Source: CAWKAO01 sp963847665
GTDB lineage: Bacteria > Actinomycetota > Humimicrobiia > Humimicrobiales > Humimicrobiaceae
Direction of reading: 5' to 3'
Assembly (NCBI GenBank): GCA_963847665.1
Contig: CAWKAO010000002.1
Span: 744,001-808,000 of the forward strand
Length of the DNA stretch: 64,000 nucleotides
Position numbers and translations under genes: made by a program. This document shows positions 54,437-63,615 of the stretch, one piece after another (position 1 is the first letter of the stretch; every line of letters starts with the position of its first letter). The notes beneath the pieces were generated by a model. That model did not search any database, had not been told where the DNA came from, and saw nothing but the letters and a program-made list of their open reading frames with translations.

Positions 54437-56580
54437 TTAAATAAATATCCTTCCTATCTGGAAAACAGCAAAAGATACTACCCATGCAAGCACCAGTGTA
54501 AAAATCGCCTGAAAGAACATCTCTTTTGTTCCGGCTTCCTTTCTGAAAACAGCAAGAGCTGCAATACATGGGAAATATAGAAGTGAAAAAAGCATAAAAT
54601 TATATCCCACCAGTGGATGGTAAGAATTTCTTATGTTGGTCTGTAATTCTGACGGGTCCTTTGATGTTTCGGAAAGACTGAACACTGTACCAAGTGTCGA
54701 TACCACGACTTCTTTGCCTGCGATTCCAGTCAGTGAAGCTAGTGAAAGACGCCAGTCAAAACCAAGGGGAGCAAACACCGGTTCAAGGAAATGGCCTACT
54801 CTTCCAGCAGATGAGTACTCAAGCTGGTCCGAAGCCATCTGGGCTTTTATCTTGCCTATGCTGGAAATATAGATATTTTCAGATATAAGATTTTCCTGAT
54901 ACTGCTGCTCGAGATCCAATATCTCCCTGTCATATTCCTGCATGTCCAATTTCGGGAAAGTAAACAGTATCCAGATTATTATGGAAAGTGCAAGAATGAC
55001 AGTACCTGCTTTCTTGATATATTGAAACGTTCTTTCCCACATATGCACGAGTACACCCTTAAGGGTGGGTGTCCTGTACACTGGCAGTTCCATTACAAAA
55101 GGTTCTGATTCACCTTTAAATCTTGTGGCCCTTAATATCTTTGCAAAAGCGACCGCCATCAGTATCCCGATAATATATATCGAAAATATTACATTCCCTG
55201 AATTGCCCGGGAAAAAAGTGCCTGCAAAAAGAATATAGATCGGAAGCCTGCCGCCACAGCTCATAAAAGTGTTTATATGCATGGTTATCATCCTGTCATT
55301 TTTATTCTCAAGGGTCCTGGCGCACATATAAGCAGGTACAGTGCAGCCAAACCCTATAAGCATCGGTATAAAAGATTTTCCATGCAATCCGATCTTATGC
55401 ATTATCCTGTCCATAATAAATGCAGCTCTTGCCATATAACCGCTGTCTTCAAGCACTGCAATGCTCATGAATAAAAGCATTATCTTCGGTGTAAATACAA
55501 GCACACCTCCGACTCCTGCGATAATACCATCGACAAGTAGCGACCTTACCATGCTTTCGGGCATCACTAAAAGTAAAAATTGCGATAATTTATCAAAACC
55601 GATCGTGAGCCAACGTGTAGGATAGTCCCCGACTTTAAATACAAGCTGAAATATGATCCACATTATCAGAGCAAAGATCGGCAGGCCAAAGACTCGGTTT
55701 AACAGAATCTGGTCTATCCTATCACTGAAAGAAATCTCGCTTTCTGCTTTGACAAATACAGCTTCCTTGAGGGCACCCTTTATGAAAGCATATCTTGCTT
55801 CAGCAATAATGGTCCCTGGAGTTTCCCTGGTAATATTTTTTATATGTTTTGAAGAATTTCCAGTGAAGGTAGCGATCTTTTTATAAAAAGTATTATTGCA
55901 AATTTTTCTTAATTCCCCTGTTATTACATCGTCTTCTTCCAGGAGTTTTAATGAGAGCCATCTTATGTCATATTTTGAACTCTATACTGGGGATCTTTTG
56001 ATAGCAGTATCGATATCCTCCGTATTTCATTTTCGATCTCATCACCATAATTTATTCTGATATCTTTCCTGCTGTTTTTGTTTTCATGGGCCTGGACCAC
56101 TTTTTCCAGCAGGGCTGTCGTACCGGTATTTTTGTTGCCCACTGTATAAACTATTTCCGCCCCAAAAGCGAAGAAAGCAGTGTCTGCATCAAGTTCTGAT
56201 TTACTCTTTTTTAAGATATCAGACATATTAAAAGCAATCACCATGTTTATACCAAGCTCTATGAGCTGGGTTGTAAGATAGAGATTTCTTTCCAGATTAG
56301 AGGAATCGACTACATTTATTACAACATCAGGTTTTTCACTTAGTATAAAATCCCTGGTAACCACCTCTTCTTCGGAATATGCTGTCAGGCTGTACGTCCC
56401 TGGAAGATCGATGATGCTGAGAGCATAACCGGAAAAGATCCTTTCACCCAACTTATGTTCCACAGTTACTCCGGGATAGTTTCCGACATGTTGCCTTGCT
56501 CCAGTAAGATTATTAAATATAGTAGTCTTACCGGAATTCGGGCTGCCGACAAGGGCTACCTTTATCTGTTTGCGGTCCAT
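54437..56580 (-). CDS. feoB: Ferrous iron transporter FeoB, interrupted by one frameshift
   Basis: FeoB imports Fe(II) using a cytoplasmic G-protein domain. The first frame has VGSPNSGKTTIFNNLTG (G1), DLPGTYSLTAYSEEE (G3) and FNMSD (G4). It stops at about 55963, where one base is missing in the short T-run (plus strand) near 55973-55978. The next frame continues with KYDIRWLSLKLLEEDDV and the transmembrane part, including the gate motifs IAGVGGVLVFTPKI and GFGCTVPAYMCARTL. The repaired length is 714 residues, typical. The C-terminal ORF alone (from 55663) would lack the GTPase. It overlaps nothing; the FeoB-associated gene follows after 4 nt. Confidence 0.93.
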
Positions 56581-56593
56581 AATATCTCACATC

Positions 56594-56923
56594 CTATGAA
56601 AGGGTTTCATCAGAAAGGGCTTCATCAGGTTCAGTGACTTCTATTTTTTGAGTGATGCCTCTTCCAAGTGCTATCCTGACTCCTTTAACAGCAAGGGTCA
56701 TCGGGCCTCTTCCCGTGTGATGTATGATCTTTATTATTTCACCTGGTAAAATACCCATTGCATTCAATCTGTTAATAAGGCCATAACCGCCGTATATGGT
56801 CTTTACCTGGTATTTCCTGCCAGGTGCTGCTTCAGAAAGTAAGAAGTAATTTTTTTCTACTTGCCTTTTTATTTGAACTTTTACCTCTCTGTCAGTTCCT
56901 TTATCTTTTTTATCTTTCAGCAT
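56594..56923 (-). CDS. feoA: Ferrous iron transport protein FeoA
   Basis: FeoA is a small SH3-like protein that supports FeoB. The 109-residue protein has the FeoA pattern LSEAAPGRKYQVKTIYGG, NRLNAMGILPGEIIKII, then GPMTLAVKGVRIALGRGI. It carries a 25-residue charged N-terminal extension compared with short FeoA proteins; a later start cannot be excluded. It starts the feoA-feoB operon, and an inverted-repeat cluster lies upstream. Confidence 0.9.
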   Translation of the reverse strand: MLKDKKDKGTDREVKVQIKRQVEKNYFLLSEAAPGRKYQVKTIYGGYGLINRLNAMGILPGEIIKIIHHTGRGPMTLAVKGVRIALGRGITQKIEVTEPDEALSDETLS

Positions 56924-56973
56924 CCTTTTTAAGCCTTTCGACTTAGATATATAAATATATATTAATTAAAGAC

Positions 56974-56999
56974 GTCTAATAATGTTAGACAAGACTAAC
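56974..56999 (-). promoter_or_regulatory. Putative DtxR-type operator upstream of feoA
   Basis: Two overlapping palindromes occur: GTCTAA-N5-TTAGAC (56974-56990) and GTTAG-N6-CTAAC (56984-56999). They lie 51-76 nt before the feoA ATG. The spacing and TTAG/CTAA halves recall DtxR/MntR boxes, and a DtxR-type gene ends this operon, so autoregulated iron control is plausible. The match to any defined consensus is partial. Confidence 0.45.
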
Positions 57000-57084
57000 T
57001 TTAATAAAATTTATTACTCCTGTCAAGATTTTCTTTGAATTTTCTTAAAAAAGTATGTGAGGGATTGTTCTTAGAAAGGCTGTT

Positions 57085-57940
57085 TTAATTTTTATTATTT
57101 TTTCCCTTGTTTTTTTCCATACCACCAGAATTTCCCTGTTGGGTTTTGCTGGCATTTCCCTGTTGACCACTGTCTTGACCTTCCTGCTGGTTGCCACCCT
57201 GATCCTGCTGCTGCCCATACCGGTAAGAATATCTCTTATGCTGAATATTTTCCGTGATCGTATTAATGTGTGCCTCAAGCATGGTAACTTTCGTTTTCTC
57301 CAAAACAATTGTGCTGCCTGCATCTTTCATATGCAAAATCAATATCATTTACAATCTCATCAGCTATGGAGTCTTGTATTATATCTTCATCCTGCAAAAG
57401 TATCTCTGCTTCATCAAGTCTTTTTCCAAGGAATTCTTCATATAGTTCCCCTTCTTTATTATATGGGGTAAATGCTACCTGAATATTTTCCGCAGTCCTT
57501 TTCACAGGATAAAGGATATCACCAGGAACAGTTTCATCAGATGCGTATACAGTTCCGGCAAATGAAAGCATAAGGACGACAAATACGCCTACAAAGACCA
57601 GGGCAGGTTTTAAAAATGAGGGGCCGGATCTGAACATACCACTTCTTCTTATTTTATGCTTACCTGCAAGTGGATTATGAACGGTATCCTTATAAATCGA
57701 TACATCATCTGCAGAGATCTTTTCAAAAATACCTGTAAATATTCTTTCAGTGGCATCTTTTTCAGGGATATTTTTTTTCAGATCTTTAAGACTGTCTATC
57801 GTATTGAAATAATCAATTATCTCATTTCTGTATTCCGGAAATCTTTTAAAACAATACTCGGCATTGTCGTGAGCATCTGAAAGCCTTAATGTATTAACCA
57901 GTTTTTTATACTTTAAAATTCTTTTTATTCTATTTATCAT
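57085..57940 (-). CDS. DUF5667 anti-sigma-like membrane protein, interrupted by one frameshift
   Basis: The protein has an N-terminal cytoplasmic part of about 105 residues, one transmembrane helix (ALVFVGVFVVLMLSFAG) and the extracellular DUF5667 segment PGDILYPVKRTAENIQVAFT with YEEFLGKRLDEAEILL. One surplus base near 57322-57326 shifts the frame; the repaired 284-residue protein ends in a Gln/Gly-rich tail (GQQQDQGGNQQEGQ). DUF5667 proteins often sit next to ECF sigma factors, as here, and probably act as regulators or anti-sigma factors that sense the cell surface. It begins 5 nt after the sigma gene. Confidence 0.82.
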
Positions 57941-57945
57941 AACGA

Positions 57946-58539
57946 TTAAAAATCCTTTTGCTTCTGTGCCAGTTTCACTTTAAGTGCATTAAGCCCTCTA
58001 TATTTTAATGCCCTCAACGCACCTTCCCTTTTATTTAAAACCTTTGCTATTTCTCCATAATCCATATCCTCTACATACCTGAGTATAAGGACCTGTTTCT
58101 GAAGATCGGGAAGTCCGTTTAATCCTTTTATAAGCTCTTCATTTTTCATTTCAGAACTTTCAGGGTCGCTTATATTATTGGCCTGCTCATATTTAAGTTC
58201 TTTAAAACTTCTGTTTTCAATATATTCAAAATTATTTTCAAAAGAAATATCATTTTTTCTTTTTTTCTCTTTCCTGTAGTGGTCTATAAGGGTATTTCTT
58301 GCGATTTTATACAACAGGGGTTTAATAAAAACAGATTCCATATTGTAATTTTTTAAATATTTATAGGCTTTCAAAAAGACCTCGCCGGCCAGGTCTTCAG
58401 CTGTATCATTATTTTTTAATTGCAATGCTAAAAACCTGTATATTCCCGGAATCAAATGCCTGTATATTTTTTCAAAATACCTGTCATCTCCGTTTGATCT
58501 AAACTGTTTTAAAAGCGATTCTAACTCTATATCGTCCAT
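57946..58539 (-). CDS. ECF-type RNA polymerase sigma factor
   Basis: The 197-residue protein has sigma region 2 (LALQLKNNDTAEDLAGEVFLKAYKYL) and region 4 (LNGLPDLQKQVLILRYVEDMDYGEIAKVLNKREGALRALKYRGL in outline), joined by a short acidic linker. No region 3 is visible, as in ECF factors. It likely drives the downstream DUF5667 gene and possibly the exported-protein genes around it. No anti-sigma zinc motif is seen; the DUF5667 protein is the likely partner. Confidence 0.9.
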   Translation of the reverse strand: MDDIELESLLKQFRSNGDDRYFEKIYRHLIPGIYRFLALQLKNNDTAEDLAGEVFLKAYKYLKNYNMESVFIKPLLYKIARNTLIDHYRKEKKRKNDISFENNFEYIENRSFKELKYEQANNISDPESSEMKNEELIKGLNGLPDLQKQVLILRYVEDMDYGEIAKVLNKREGALRALKYRGLNALKVKLAQKQKDF

Positions 58540-58582
58540 CGTTTAAAATACAAAAACTTTCCTAGAAACAATGATATTGCTA

Positions 58583-58921
58583 TTACTGCGTATTTTCACA
58601 GCTTTCCTGAGTTTTTGCAATTTTAGCAGACCTGATCATATTCCTGAAATAACATGCAAGGGTATTCCAGTTTAAGATCAGATGGACCAGAATAAGGCCG
58701 ATAAAGATAATACCAGACCAGTCATGGATTAATCTGTACCAGGCTTTTGCGCTGAGGTCTAAAAGGTTTGCAACCTGTATCCCTCCGGCTCCTGCATACT
58801 GCCTGCCTCCACCACTTACAAATCCAAAAAAAATTACAAAGCCTGTAAACATATTTACAAGAAAAGCAACGAGCATTAATATGTCTGTGCCTAATTTTAG
58901 CCTTATTTTTAATCTTCTCAT
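58583..58921 (-). CDS. DUF4405-type membrane protein (cytochrome-b-like)
   Basis: The 112-residue protein has three hydrophobic helices; the last contains IHDWSGIIFIGLILVHLILNW, where the two histidines are spaced like a haem-b pair on one helix. DUF4405 proteins are small cytochrome-b-type relatives. It may carry electrons or sense redox state across the membrane. It lies between the sigma factor and the exported-protein gene and is probably part of the same regulatory cassette. Confidence 0.75.
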   Translation of the reverse strand: MRRLKIRLKLGTDILMLVAFLVNMFTGFVIFFGFVSGGGRQYAGAGGIQVANLLDLSAKAWYRLIHDWSGIIFIGLILVHLILNWNTLACYFRNMIRSAKIAKTQESCENTQ

Positions 58922-58963
58922 CTATAAATCGCCTTATCTTTCTATCTTCTATTATTTATTTAA

Positions 58964-59395
58964 TTATTTTTTCTTGCCATTCTGGTTGTTTTCATTTCCA
59001 TCGCCGACACCATTACTTCCATTATTTTCACCATAACAGTGCCTGTTGTTATATTGATATGTATTCTGCTCCATAAGGCAACCCTCGTTTTCTATACATT
59101 CACCATTCTTTTTTTCATACTGATAACAGTTTTGATTTTTATAAGAAAAATTATTTTCACCTTCATTGTCATAACCATTCTGTTTACCGTTCTGTTGCTT
59201 TTCTCCATTGCCATTGTTAACACCGAACCCTTCAGCAGGACAGTCCTCACTGTTAAAGCTTTCCTGGATTTTTGGATCATTTGATAGCCTCGCAGCCACA
59301 TTATCTGGATTCTTTTGGTATGCATAAATAGCTCCGGTTGCCCCAGTCAAAATAACTGAACCTATGACAATCCCGAGTATAATTTTTTTTAGCAT
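58964..59395 (-). CDS. Exported Asn/Gln/Gly-rich protein with conserved cysteines
   Basis: The 143-residue protein has a signal-anchor helix (about 4-24) and an extracellular part rich in Asn, Gln, Gly and Tyr. Six cysteines are spread through it (EDCPAEG, NCYQY, GECIENEGCLME, RHCYG). Such low-complexity, cysteine-containing tails suggest a surface or metal-binding protein. AAGGAA lies 6 nt before the ATG at 59395; an upstream TTG is less likely. I do not recognise a family. The element TATTACAATATTAATA lies at 59418-59433, just upstream. Confidence 0.6.
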   Translation of the reverse strand: MLKKIILGIVIGSVILTGATGAIYAYQKNPDNVAARLSNDPKIQESFNSEDCPAEGFGVNNGNGEKQQNGKQNGYDNEGENNFSYKNQNCYQYEKKNGECIENEGCLMEQNTYQYNNRHCYGENNGSNGVGDGNENNQNGKKK

Positions 59396-59637
59396 ATTAT
59401 TTCCTTTCAAAAATTTTTATTACAATATTAATAATCTGACATCTTACCTAATAGAACGATTAATATATTTAAAATGTTACGGTCACGGTAAAGTTTTTCT
59501 ATTTTTTTAAAGAGATCTTAAAATATATATTTCCAGGAAAAACTATTATAATTCTTTTGCATACAACAGTAGTGATCCGATTTTTAGGGAATTGATATTT
59601 ATTGCTCATTGCCTGCTAAAAAAGATTGGGATTTATA

Positions 59638-60657
59638 ATGATTGACATAAAACAAGAATCCGATAAAGATAAAAAAAAGAATTTAAAGAGAGACAGGTTA
59701 TTTACTGCGATCAGGTTGATCGTCAGTATTTCACTATTTTCTTTTCTGGTATACCGGAATTATTCTGTAGTACCAGAAATGTTTGTAATAATAAAAAGTC
59801 TTAACCCTGTTTTCCTGATACTTTCAGTACTGGCATTTATTTTCGGTATTTTCCTGCAGATGCATAGATGGAACACCCTGTTAAACGCACAGGGAATATT
59901 TATTTCAAAGAACTTCCTCATGCAGACTTATTATATAGGTTTTTTTTACAGCAATATCTTCCCCACAAACATAGGAGGAGATATTTATAGGGGGTACAAT
60001 ATTTGTATCCAAAAGAAAATACCGGCCGCGAAGAGTCTTGCAGCTATTATAGTCGAGAGGTTTATTGCGCTTGTTTGCGGGACCATCTATATAATGGCCT
60101 CTTTTTTTATGATCTATAAATATCTTGATTACAGGACCCTGCTTTCGATCGCAGTTCTTCCGGCTCTGGGAATACTGCTTATCTTTATCTTTATAAAGCC
60201 TGAATTGTTGGGTATAAATAAATTATTTAAAACAAGATTGCTGAAAAAATATGAAGACAGGTTTCATGATTTTCAAAAAAGCTTTAAGCTTTATAGCAGT
60301 AAAATAAAATCACTAATAATAAGCTTTGTCTTCGGTTTGTTCTCACAGCTTATCTTCATTTTAAGTTATTATTTTATCGGCCTCTACTTAGAGATGAACA
60401 TAAGCTTCTCATCTTTTTTCTTCCTTAACCCTATAATAGTCCTATCAGCAAATATACCGATCTCTGTCGGAGGAATAGGAGTAAGGGAAAATGTTGCGGT
60501 CCTGCTTCTACAAAAATTTGGTGTTTCCGGAGAAAAGAGTTTTATTTTCTCTATTATAGTCCTCTTTATAATACTTCTAAATACAGCAGCAGGCGGACTG
60601 ATCTATGTGATGAGAAATATAATATTAAAGGTTAAAGAAAAAAAGCTACCCGGTTAA
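59638..60657 (+). CDS. Lysylphosphatidylglycerol synthase TM-region (UPF0104) family membrane protein
   Basis: The 339-residue protein has about eight transmembrane helices and matches the flippase-like UPF0104/AglD family: PVFLILSVLAFIFGIFLQMHRW, SNIFPTNIGGDIYRGY, then ISVGGIGVRENVAVLLLQKFGV. Related proteins transport or modify lipid-linked molecules; no LPG synthase catalytic domain is present. It is one of few plus-strand genes. The ATG at 59638 follows GGGA; a TTG 12 nt upstream is also open. Confidence 0.85.
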   Translation: MIDIKQESDKDKKKNLKRDRLFTAIRLIVSISLFSFLVYRNYSVVPEMFVIIKSLNPVFLILSVLAFIFGIFLQMHRWNTLLNAQGIFISKNFLMQTYYIGFFYSNIFPTNIGGDIYRGYNICIQKKIPAAKSLAAIIVERFIALVCGTIYIMASFFMIYKYLDYRTLLSIAVLPALGILLIFIFIKPELLGINKLFKTRLLKKYEDRFHDFQKSFKLYSSKIKSLIISFVFGLFSQLIFILSYYFIGLYLEMNISFSSFFFLNPIIVLSANIPISVGGIGVRENVAVLLLQKFGVSGEKSFIFSIIVLFIILLNTAAGGLIYVMRNIILKVKEKKLPG

Positions 60658-60716
60658 GCAGATCATTGATTAAACCTTAAAGCCAGAAATTAATGTTTTG
60701 ACTATTTTATTTTTAC

Positions 60717-61806
60717 TTAGTTTGACTTCCTGATCTTTTCTATGATCGCATCCGCCATCTGGCTTGTGCCGACAGCAGAGGGGTCATCCCTGTCTGGCTT
60801 CATATCATAAGTGACTGACCTGGCCTCTTCTATTACATCTGCTATTGCCTTCTCCATCAGGTCAGCACATCTTTTTTCTCCAATATAATTCAACATCATA
60901 ACTGCAGATAGCATCTGAGCCACCGGGTTTACCTTGTTCATTCCCTTATATTTTGGAGCACTTCCGTGAGTCGGCTCAAAAAGTGCCATGTTTTCACCTA
61001 TATTGGCACCGGGTGCAACTCCAAGCCCGCCTACAAGGCCTGCTGCAAGATCGGAGATTATATCCCCGTACAGGTTTGGCAGGACAAGGACATCGTATAT
61101 CTCAGGCTTCTGTATTAGTTGCATGCACATGTTATCAACAATCCTGTCTTCGGATTCAATTTCAGGATAATTCTTGGCTACTTCCCTAAAGATGTCGAGG
61201 AATAAACCGTCTGTGTATTTCATTATGTTTGCTTTGTGGACCCCTGTGACTTTTTTCCTTTTATTTTTCCTGGCATATTCAAATGCAAACTTTATGATCC
61301 TTTCTGACCCGGTAACAGATATCGGTTTTATAGAAATACCCGAATCTTTTCTGATGATGGACCCGTTTAATTTGCCTAATAAACTTTATAAGTTCCCCTG
61401 TCTCTTTCTTCCCCTCTTCAAACTCTACACCTGCGTACAGGTCTTCTGTATTTTCCCTGATGATGACAAGGTCTATATCCTCGTATCTGCTTCTGACTCC
61501 CTTATAGCTTTTACAGGGCCTGACGCATGCATAAAGATCAAAGAGCTTTCTCATCGCGACATTTACACTCCTAAAACCTGTGCCTACCGGAGTAGTTATT
61601 GGGCCCTTGATGCCGACCCTGTCTTTTTTTAATGATTCGATTACATTTTCTGGAAGGACATTTCCCTCACTCTCATAGACTTCAGCACCTGCATTCACGA
61701 TGTGCCATTCTATATCTACACCTGTAGCTTCGACGACTCTTTTTGTAGCTTCAGTTATTTCCGGTCCTGTGCCATCCCCGGGAATCAACGTGACTTTATG
61801 TTTCAT
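60717..61806 (-). CDS. icd: NAD-type isocitrate dehydrogenase (isocitrate/isopropylmalate dehydrogenase family), interrupted by one frameshift
   Basis: The first frame has [41 protein letters not shown] and [16 protein letters not shown] surplus base near 61374-61382 shifts it; the second frame continues [19 protein letters not shown] and ends with the catalytic [13 protein letters not shown] and [11 protein letters not shown]. The FRSVN segment, with the Ser and Asn that contact isocitrate in isocitrate dehydrogenases, favours that over isopropylmalate dehydrogenase. The repaired length is 362. It overlaps the hydratase small subunit gene by 4 nt (ATGA). Confidence 0.83.
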
Positions 61807-62345
61807 AGATTAAACCCCTTATTTTTTGTAACATGCTCTACCAGTCCACCTTCTGAAAGTATCTTGATCATGACTTCAGGTAGAGGGCTGAATGTTATTT
61901 CATTTTTTTTCGTGATATTTCTTATTACACCATTTCTCAGGTCTATTTCCAGCACATCACTTTCATCTATACTGTCAGTATCACAGACAAGAACAGGAAG
62001 TCCTATATTGATACTATTACGAAAAAAGATCCGTGCAAAAGATTTTGCTAGGACTGCTCCAACACCTGCGATCTTTATTATGGTAGGAGCATGTTCTCTG
62101 CTTGAACCAAGACCGAAATTTTTACCTCCCACAATAATGTCGCCTGGTTGGACTTTTCCTGCAAATTCAGGATCTGCATCCTCAAGCACATGTTTTGCCA
62201 GCTCCGGAAGATCTGACCGCAGATGAAAATATCTGCCGGGAGCAATAAGATCAGTAGAAATATTATCACCAAATTTAAAAACCCTTCCACTGAATTTACC
62301 TTCAGAATGTTCGGCTTTTTTATTATTTAAACCATTTTTTTCCAT
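61803..62345 (-). CDS. Aconitase/isopropylmalate isomerase family small subunit
   Basis: The 180-residue swivel-domain protein has [17 protein letters not shown] at its start, a [17 protein letters not shown] segment and [18 protein letters not shown], the pattern of LeuD-like small subunits. The loop after PGRY sets the substrate. Its neighbour is isocitrate dehydrogenase rather than isopropylmalate dehydrogenase, suggesting aconitase or homoaconitase activity. The start codon abuts the large-subunit stop. Confidence 0.88.
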   Translation of the reverse strand: MEKNGLNNKKAEHSEGKFSGRVFKFGDNISTDLIAPGRYFHLRSDLPELAKHVLEDADPEFAGKVQPGDIIVGGKNFGLGSSREHAPTIIKIAGVGAVLAKSFARIFFRNSINIGLPVLVCDTDSIDESDVLEIDLRNGVIRNITKKNEITFSPLPEVMIKILSEGGLVEHVTKNKGFNL

Positions 62346-63602
62346 TTAAGAAATTACCTCTCTCGGATCTGATATATAACCTTTAACAGCACTCCAGGCA
62401 GCAGTTGCCGGAGATGAAAGATAGATAAAACTTGCAGGATTACCCATCCTGCCTTTAAAATTCCTGTTCTGTGTGGAAAGACATACTTCACCATCTGCAA
62501 GCGCTCCTTCATGCACCCCTACACATGGGCCACAACCAGGATTTACTATTGTCGCTCCACTTTCAATGAATATCTCTATCAGTCCTTTTCTAATTGCAGC
62601 AAGATAAACATTTTTAGATGCTGGTACGATTATGAGCCTGACCCCGCTTGCAACTTTTCGGCCTTTTAATATAGATGCAGCAATTTCAAGGTCACTTAGT
62701 CTCCCATTTGTACATGTTCCGATAAGCACCTGGTCGATCTTTATTTTTTCTATTTCGCTAACAGATACTGTATTGTCAACAGTGTGAGGTCGGGCAATAA
62801 CAGGCTCCAAACTACTGCAATCTATTTTAACAATTGACTCATACTCTGCATCCTCGTCAGGAAAGATCTCCCTATAGCATGACTGCCTTCCCTGCTTTTT
62901 AAGATACTCTTTAGTGGTCTCATCTGTGCAGAACATCCCTGTTTTGGCACCGGCTTCAACAGCCATATTGGATATTGTAAATCTTTCGTCCATATTGAGC
63001 ACAGAGCTAAGTTCACCACCGAATTCCAGGGATTTATACGTCGCCCCATCAGCAGTGATCTTTCCGATCAGATATAATATCATGTCCTTTGCGTATATAC
63101 CGGGATTAAGTTTGCCATTAAATTCGACTTTTATTGACCTGGGTACCATTAGCCAGGTCTTTGCGAGCGAAAATCCAACAGCAATATCAGTAGAGCCCAT
63201 TCCTGTAGCAAATGCACCAAGGGCACCTGATGTACAGGTATGTGAATCTGCGCCTATCACTACATTTCCAGGACAGGCATACGATTCTATTAGTATCTGG
63301 TGGCAGACTCCCTCATTTATATCGCTTAATTTTGCACCGCTTGTCCCGGCAAATTCCCTCAATATCTTGTGCGAGTCAGATAGTTCCTTCCGGGGACTTG
63401 GGGCACCATGATCGATAAAAAAAATAGATCTTTCCGGAGCGGCGACTTTTGTAAAACCCATTTTTTTTATCTGGCTTACCGCAAGGGGGCCTGTGCCGTC
63501 CTGGGCCATTACAACATCGACATCGACCACTGCAATGTCATCTGCTTTAAGGTCCTGATGGGCATGTTCACTTAAAATCTTTTCAGCAATTGTCTTGGGC
63601 AA
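62346..63602 (-). CDS. Aconitase/isopropylmalate isomerase family large subunit
   Basis: The 418-residue protein starts with PKTIAEKILSEHA, as LeuC proteins do. Active-site segments are DVDVVMAQDGTGPLA, FFIDHGAPSPR, and GADSHTCTSGALGAFATG. The [4Fe-4S] cysteines fall in IGTCTNGRLSDLEIA and NPGCGPCVGVHEG. A TTG start at 63602 is chosen because AAAGGAG sits 6 nt upstream; an ATG 30 nt earlier overlaps the synthase gene. With isocitrate dehydrogenase beside it, aconitase is the likely role, though homoaconitase or isopropylmalate isomerase remain possible. Confidence 0.88.
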   Translation of the reverse strand: MPKTIAEKILSEHAHQDLKADDIAVVDVDVVMAQDGTGPLAVSQIKKMGFTKVAAPERSIFFIDHGAPSPRKELSDSHKILREFAGTSGAKLSDINEGVCHQILIESYACPGNVVIGADSHTCTSGALGAFATGMGSTDIAVGFSLAKTWLMVPRSIKVEFNGKLNPGIYAKDMILYLIGKITADGATYKSLEFGGELSSVLNMDERFTISNMAVEAGAKTGMFCTDETTKEYLKKQGRQSCYREIFPDEDAEYESIVKIDCSSLEPVIARPHTVDNTVSVSEIEKIKIDQVLIGTCTNGRLSDLEIAASILKGRKVASGVRLIIVPASKNVYLAAIRKGLIEIFIESGATIVNPGCGPCVGVHEGALADGEVCLSTQNRNFKGRMGNPASFIYLSSPATAAWSAVKGYISDPREVIS

Positions 63603-63615
63603 AAAAAGCTCCTTT

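Noticed and set aside
60717..61806. Calling the dehydrogenase LeuB (isopropylmalate dehydrogenase)
   Set aside because: The FRSVN segment carries the isocitrate-contacting Ser and Asn; LeuB has a leucine-rich counterpart. The neighbouring synthase also lacks the LeuA regulatory domain.
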